Shown piece by piece: positions 58,000-64,000 of a DNA stretch of 64,000 bases (within the stretch, counting starts at the first letter, position 1; every line of letters begins with the position of its first letter). Below the pieces are notes generated by a model. That model ran no database searches and was not told the DNA's origin. It saw only the letters and a program-made list of their open reading frames with translations. The stretch spans positions 3,562,501 to 3,626,500 of the forward strand of contig CP139760.1 of the NCBI GenBank assembly GCA_034370585.1, read 5' to 3'. The DNA comes from Fragaria x ananassa. Its lineage: Eukaryota > Streptophyta > Magnoliopsida > Rosales > Rosaceae. The translations under genes were made by a program, and so were the position numbers.

Positions 58000-58930
58000 G
58001 TCAATAAACTATTTCTTCATCTAATGTACACATTTTTCGAAAGTAGGAGCAACACATTCCATCAGGGTGAGTCCAGGAGGGCTCTGAAACTAAGGCGGCG
58101 ACACACTTAGGTTTAGGGTTTCGAGGTAGCTCGAAGGGAACTGAGTTGCAGTTTGTTTGTATTATTTGTTGAGAGAGATTGTGTCCTGAGAGAGTTCGCT
58201 TCAACAGGGAAGTGGAAACAAAGCTCCAGGGAGCGCTGAGGGTTCAACTAGGTTGAAAGGTTTGTTTTGTAGTTGTTGAATTGTAGAGTTGGAAAGAGCT
58301 TTCTGTAAACCCTAGAGCCCTTTATATAGTGGATCTCGACTTGCGGCAGAAGAAAGATAATCATAGAAACCAAGTCGGACTCTGCAACATAATAGCACAA
58401 GGGCACTGTTTCAACCGCACGGACCAACCATCTTGTGACACATGTCCAGTTCGAACATTCCATTTAGTATAGGTTACTGCCTCACGCGCGCCGCTCAACT
58501 GTAGAGTCCTATGCGAACTGGAATTATGAGCAATCTTACCCCGCGGGGTGTCACAGTCCATGTGGAAAACTAATCTCGTGCGGGCCTTTCTAGCTCGCGG
58601 GTCAAAAAAGGCTTTTTAATTAATAAGGGCCCCATGAATTGGCCCAAAACATGTCAAAACTGGTAAAAGTCTTCAACGATTAATGTAGTGCGCGCGTACT
58701 CCGCATATGTCTTCCTCGCGAATTCTCTCACGCGAGCTAGTTCGCCAGCTCGCCTAGATATATTTCGTCTTGCCTACGCGGAATGTCCATAAGTGATTCC
58801 GCGCGAAGTCATTCCACGTGCGAGTTATGTGTTCCACGCAAAGTTCCTTGTAATTCCGTTCGCGTGGACTTATTGGCGGGCATTTACTTGTAAACTTAAA
58901 GAATTTGGGCTCGCTGGTGTGACATGGACC
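58000..58930 (-). mobile_element. Possible gypsy-type LTR remnant, minus strand
   Basis: On the minus strand a TATA box (ccactatataaaggg, near 58318-58332) is followed by an EST-like leader rich in ctctctc and caactacaa words, and upstream is a GC-rich part with many cgcgcg and cgcgaa words. A TGTGACACCCCG start lies at 58555 and a TGTCACACC at about 58925, both typical of gypsy LTR 5' ends. I could not find matching 3' ends or a target duplication. Confidence 0.35.
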
Positions 58931-59535
58931 AAGAATTTAATTAACATTCACATAGACATTTATTGTCCAGTAAAATATTAATTTGAACGTAAACAGGTTC
59001 ATTGATTAATATGTATTTTTTGGTTCTGAATTGGTTCATGAACTACAGCCCCATATAAAACCACAATGTTCTTTTCATTTTCTTCAAGAAGAAGAAGATG
59101 AAGTTCCCAATCGTATAATTTCTTCCTTATTTTTGTTTTCTGAAGAAAACGATATTGGTGCCACATCATTTTTCAAATCATACACAAAGTTAATAACAAC
59201 CATTAGATCTACTTAAATCCAAGAGATAATAACAAGTGTAAAAAAAAGTGTCCCTTGATCCGAACCCAATAAAAATATATAATAGTTCATGTAAGAACAT
59301 TCTTTTGATGATCGATAGAAATTACTTTTTAGACACAATATCTTGTTTACTTTTATTTTTAAGATAAAAATACTCTTCATGATTCGAATTAATTTTTCTC
59401 TGAAATTAATGTTATTGAGAATCTATTCTTACAATTTGATAAATAAAAAAAATGAAGGTATAGTGACATTTTATGCAAAAAATAAATATATAAAAATCAA
59501 GAAATGGAATGGAATTAAGTTTGATGGTTCGTCTC

Positions 59536-59566
<31 letters not shown>

Positions 59567-60305
59567 TGCCCTAGCAATCCATTTTGTAAACGACGGGGAG
59601 ATCTGGGATGGTGGAGGCGTTGATTTTGGTTAGGACAACCATGACTGGCTTCATGCATCCAAAGGGCGCAGTTGCTCCCCTTTTGCTTTCCCTCTTCTAT
59701 GGCTACAGAGGCGAGAATGGTAGTTTCTTTGTTTTTTGGTACGTTTGACGGTAGCCTTGGGCTTCTACTTTGGAGGCTTTTGGTGACAGTGATGTGCATA
59801 AGGTGGGGTTGATTTTGAAGAAGTCGATCACGACTTAATATATTAAGGTAAAAAAACAAAAGCCAGAAGAAACCATTATATACTCTACCACTACCATCTC
59901 CAAATAGTCAAGTAGTTGTGAGCCAAGACTCATACTAGTACATAGGATAGACCACTCATTAATCATATTTACACAGTTATTCTGTAAGCATACTTCTATT
60001 GATCAAAGCATAGAAAAATAAGCTAATGCTTGAAATAGCATAACTTAAAAGAGCCCCAATAGGGCCAAACCCAATCTGCTAAGGCATAACAAAAAACTAG
60101 CATAATTGATGCTAGTAGAATAGTTGTCGCCGTCATCGTTGACTGCAACATCAAAGTCGTCACCACCAACGCCACTGTCTCCCTCATCGCCACTGCAAAC
60201 TTTGTCGTTGTCGTCATTGACTCAAGCATCACCGCAACCATCTAAAGTTCCATAGTTGCGTTCACATGCCATGGCTTTATACCAACAACACCAATCCAAC
60301 CCAAT
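58931..60305. other. AT-rich region with a CT microsatellite
   Basis: A (CT)n run stands at 59534-59566. Minus-strand open frames at 59515-59859 and 60023-60241 have no recognised domain. Nothing else stands out. Confidence 0.45.
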
Positions 60306-60309
60306 TATG

Positions 60310-61545
60310 CATTGACTTCACACCTAGGGGGTGAATAGGCCTTTCTTTTAATTTTCGATAACTTCAGTATCTGAGGATAGCAATAGCGAGTGCTATCCCA
60401 GATTCACAGTATACAATAATGCAGAAAGTAAAACTCAGTAAGAAAAGAAACAACACAAGGATGTTTTTGTTCTCGCAGAAACCCTGAAATCAGGGAGAAA
60501 AACTGCGTGTCTCTAACTCTAGAGAGACAAACATTTTCACTAAGTTAAAGTAAGCCCTTACAACTTGGAATACATTTAGAAGCTTTGTCTGTGAATTCTG
60601 CTAACCACTAGCGGATTCAGCCTTGAACGCTTCTTGGGTTGGTTGCACTACACATCCCACATGGTATGCAACATGATATGAGTTGATGAAAGAAGTTTTG
60701 AGTTCAAGCTCTAAAGTTTACAGTCACGAGGAAGACTTAGAGCAGCATGAACAATGTAAGCTAAAACTAGACTCAACACAGAAAACGCTACCACAACAGT
60801 TTTCAACAACCATCGAGCAAAGCCGTAACTATAGCTATATATAGGCAGACAAGGCATCAAGGATGATGCCAGCTGACCTCAGCAGTGTTTCAGAAAGGTT
60901 TGGACAGTAGCTTTTGGCTATAAGGCTGCGAGCGATGTAACCAGAAAAGAGATGACAAGAGCAATCTCAATAAGACAAGGAAACCTATCCTAAAACATGA
61001 ATGATTCAAAGCAGGGAGCAAAGAGGATTCAGACCTTCTTAGTCAGTCCATCAAAGGACTTGTCACAGTCGAAAGCGACTGGTCTTTGAATCATACAGGG
61101 ACCAGCTTTGCATAGGATAACGTATCAGGAAATCCAAGCTGGAGCCTTGAGCATCAAACCATTTGGTCACGGGTTGGCATAACAAAAGATCTCAACCCTT
61201 AGACTGGTTTAGACGCTAAGGCACTTCCCTCAAACTAGTTGTCCATTTGAAATTACAAGACAACAATAATATATTAAACTGCTATAACAGATTCTTTGAG
61301 TTCAGACTGGACATAAGAATGACTCAGAACTAGGATAGCAAGCAGGGCTGCTATCCTCTGTGAAAAACAGTGATATGCATATGCATGATTTACCTGGGCC
61401 TTAAGGGATGTTAGTGATACTTGTTCTTGATCAGATAACAGAATCTCAAAGTGTTTTGTAAGCTAAACGGATTGCCAACTATCCTTATACCTTCAGTTTG
61501 GTATAGAGGAAGAGAGGAAGAGAGCCATAGGTAACTCCACAAGTT
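60310..61545 (-). mobile_element. Probable retroelement-derived block
   Basis: The word cacctagggggtgaatagg (60326-60345) is, as its complement, common near the ends of Ty1/copia elements of the SIRE type. About 1.2 kb of AC-rich, frame-poor sequence follows. Two hairpin words, gaggatagcaatagcgag with tgctatcc (about 60375-60399) and aggatagcaagcagggctgc with tatcctc (about 61337-61362), stand in mirrored orientation near the two ends. No coding region or LTR pair was found. Confidence 0.3.
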
Positions 61546-63000
61546 TATTCATATTAACTTCGGGAATAGATGTTTGCATGAAAAAAAGAAAAGAAAAAGA
61601 ATTGGACGTCTAATGAGTGAATAAGAGGTGTAATGAGTAATATATTGAAATATAGATTAATTACATAAACAAAGCTATTTTAGGAATTTAAAAGGAGGTT
61701 TAGTGAGCAAATGCTTGTATTTAAAAATAAAATAGGCGTGTCAAGAGAATGAGAGGTACACTGAGGAAATTTTGAGTTTCCAATAACCGCATTCTTCATT
61801 GCTTAAGGACTAATGTGGTAACTATTACAACTTTAATACCTCGTATTATCACTTTAAGAGCTTATATTATCACTTTGAAGACTTACTAGTTTAAGAGCTT
61901 CTTTAAAAACTCGTGTGGTAACTAATAATATTTACAATTTTTAAGACTCGTATAACTATTTTAAGGACTAATATTAATATTTTCAAGACTCATTTTATAA
62001 CCAATTCACTCTTGTCAAAGTCGTGGTCACGTATAGTAATTGTTTTAACTTACATTAGATCAAATTCTTACATTAGATTAGTAATTGTAGTTGTTTTAAC
62101 TTACATTAGATTAAATTCTTGGTCTAATTGGTAATTAACAAACCCCAAACAAACAACCTTTTCTAAGCGATTTGTTGGTTTACAAGCAGTTTGACATTAT
62201 TTTCAGATCGGTGGAGATAGATGTGTATTAAAATTAGAAATAACGAGAAGCTGCAAACAGATTGTAAGAGAGCGGTTGCGGTTTTGATGAGTTGACTTGA
62301 AGACATGACATAATAAATCGTCTTAATTTTTCCAAGTGGGACTGAGTCTTTGGATGACTTTGGTATAATAACCATAAATGAAAATGAGCGACTGTCACGC
62401 TAAGGGATTCTTGGCCATGGAGTGTTGTATATACTATTTCTAGTATTACAAGTTGCTATACCTACGTATGTGTCATTGTATTTAATTATATGATTGAATA
62501 TTCCATTCTAGATTAGGATATTCTTGTATATATTTTACGGGATTCCTTTTCTTCTTTTTTTAACTAATGGGATTCCTTCTTAAGATGAGGGAAAAAAAAA
62601 ATTCAATTTGTGAACTTCCTTAAATATACAAAAAACACACTTGATAAAGCAAAGGATACAGAAGCAGTGACGATCCTTTTAAGCTCTTGTTCTTTCTCTC
62701 TTTACCTGAAACATATAAAACGCTTATGTGATGAATCTAACTATGAAGAGTTTGGTTTCTTCAAAAAAGAAAAAAAAGAAGATAAAACAGATTTAATGAA
62801 GGGAAAATGCCCATTTAGTACTAATTTGAACCCCTCATTCCCCATTCCAATGACAATCTTTTTCATTAGCCCATTTCAATATAAGGTAACCTTTTTTATG
62901 CCCAAATGCACAAATCTTTACTAAAGTCATAATAAACCATATTATTTTAAGACTATTTTGCCCTCATCCTTTAAACATGCATAGAGAGAGAAAATGAAAG
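61546..63000. other. Intergenic, no gene supported
   Basis: AT-rich DNA. Some loose repetition of aagactcgtataac-like words lies at 61850-61990 and of ttaacttacattagat near 62045-62115. Open frames of 70-104 codons carry no domain. Confidence 0.45.
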
Positions 63001-63042
63001 AGAGAATACTTGGTCGGAATCTCACCGGACTCTGACTCCGGT

Positions 63043-63175
63043 CACCGGCCGCCGGAATCCGGTCACCGGAATTTTCCCGACCGCCGGAATCCGGTCACCG
63101 GAATTTTCCCGACCGCCGGAATCCGGTCACCGGAATTTTCCCGACCGCCGGACTCCGGTCACCGGAATTTCCCTT
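63043..63175. repeat. 32-bp minisatellite, about four units
   Basis: Unit ccgccggaatccggtcaccg plus gaattttcccga, 32 bp, repeated at 63049, 63081, 63113 and 63145, the last slightly diverged. Each unit contains the inverted word ccggtcaccgg/ccgccgga. The unit length is not a multiple of three. Confidence 0.92.
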
Positions 63176-63660
63176 GTAACTAGTTACTGACCCCCAATAA
63201 CCAGTTACTGACCAGTTAACGACCCCTAATAACCAGTTATTAACCCCCAGTAATCAGTTACTGACACCCAGTAACCAGTTACTGACCAGTTACTAACACC
63301 CAGTAACCAGTTATTTACCCCCAGTAACCAGTTACTGACCTTAATAATCGAGTTACTGACCCCAATAATCGGTTACTTACCCCTAGTAATCAGTTACTAA
63401 CCTCCAGTAACTTTGATTTTTTCCCATCGCCGGATTCCGATCACCGGTAACTCAATTACTGACCCCCAATAACTCTGATATTTTCTCGTCTGCTGGATTC
63501 CAATCATCGATAACTCAGTTACTAACACTCATTAACTCGGTTATTGGCACCTAGTAACCCAATTACTGATCCCTAGTAACTCAATTATTGACACTCAGTA
63601 ACCGGGTTACTGACCCCAGTAACTAGGTTGTTGACCCTAGTAACTGTGTTTATGACCCCA
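63176..63660. repeat. Irregular minisatellite based on agttactgacccccagtaac
   Basis: More than twenty imperfect units of about 20 bp built from gttactgacc and ccagtaacc in alternation over nearly 500 bp. A single diverged copy of the 32-bp unit (ccgccggattccgatcaccgg) lies inside near 63428, so the two arrays share a history. Confidence 0.9.
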
Positions 63661-63894
63661 GAAAAAAGTATAAACAACAACAACAAAACAGAATGCTAAA
63701 GAAAAGTCTACAATTCAACACCGACAAAAAAAAGATATCTATATTAATGCAACAATTTGGCTATGAATTCAAAATTCTTCCTCCTTGATTACATTGGCTT
63801 TAGATCATTATAAAGCTGGATCTGCTCTTAAGGGCAAACTGAGTATCAAAAAGAGACACAAGAAATGCCAACAATAGAGACGAACAATGTTTTA

Positions 63895-64000
63895 AACATA
63901 CCACTCGTCCTCCTGATCGCCACCACCGTCGTTGCTGCCGGATCCGTCGACACCATGTGCAACAACCGCTCCCAACGCCGCTCCTGGGCCAAGACCGCTC
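63895..64000. other. GC-rich open stretch at the window edge, possible exon
   Basis: The last 100 bp change from AT-rich to GC-rich. On the minus strand a frame ending with a stop near 63898 reads GAVVAHGVDGSGSNDGGGDQ and EDEWYV, which could be a protein C-terminus; the plus strand is also open (LVLLIATTVVAAGSVDTM). The gene, if any, lies beyond the window, so no call is possible. Confidence 0.3.

Noticed and set aside
58000..58560. Definite solo LTR with gtcca/tggac target duplication
   Set aside because: The candidate 5-bp word exists at both sides but the inner end does not finish in CA, so boundaries cannot be claimed.
63043..63660. CRISPR-like array
   Set aside because: Units are contiguous without unique spacers and the genome is a plant's; it is a minisatellite.

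Overview
The window is nuclear DNA of a flowering plant, almost certainly a eudicot. Genes have short GT-AG introns, the intergenic DNA is AT-rich, and there are plant-type LTR retrotransposons, a CACTA terminus, foldback MITEs, a Helitron, plant-only gene families (PLS-type PPR, R2R3-MYB, plastid folate-biopterin-transporter family) and one nuclear tRNA-Lys. No bacterial or viral operon structure is present. A rosid, perhaps Rosaceae, is a guess only.

Layout. 0-10 kb is a transposon graveyard: an LTR-like segment, the 3' end of a CACTA element, a short LTR-element remnant with repeated units, a nearly complete but decayed Ty1/copia element (3280-8367), and a nest of two MITE families. 10-17.5 kb is gene-poor and holds a small 5'-truncated LINE. 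17.6-18.8 kb carries an R2R3-MYB gene (+). 20.4-25.2 kb carries an Integrator subunit 7-like gene (+). 27.3-29.6 kb is a diverged, frameshifted copy of a gene that lies intact and inverted at 53.0-54.3 kb; the copy's first intron has been enlarged by a fragment of a PPR gene. A 254-bp Helitron lies at 31.4-31.6 kb. 31.6-37.5 kb is a minus-strand mosaic: the first two coding exons of a GOT1-like Golgi transport protein, three consecutive villin exons, and several unassigned exon-like blocks. 39.8-41.7 kb is an intronless PPR protein gene (+). 43.3-45.5 kb is a folate-biopterin transporter-family gene (-). 47.06-49.77 kb is a solo LTR with a perfect 5-bp target duplication, inserted in an older LINE-like sequence. 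51.4-51.8 kb is a nearly perfect 420-bp palindrome. 52.97-57.3 kb holds the intact plant-specific gene (-), tRNA-Lys(CUU) (+) and a HAD-family phosphatase-like gene (-). 57.5-64 kb is repeat-rich and ends with two minisatellite arrays.

The intact genes are ordinary housekeeping or regulatory plant genes, each with its own promoter, and do not form a pathway. The most unusual material is structural: the inverted gene duplication with intron capture, the GOT1/villin exon mosaic whose pieces are compatible in reading phase, and the long palindrome. I found no new defence, biosynthetic or signalling system. All splice sites were placed by eye from GT/AG, reading phase and family similarity.
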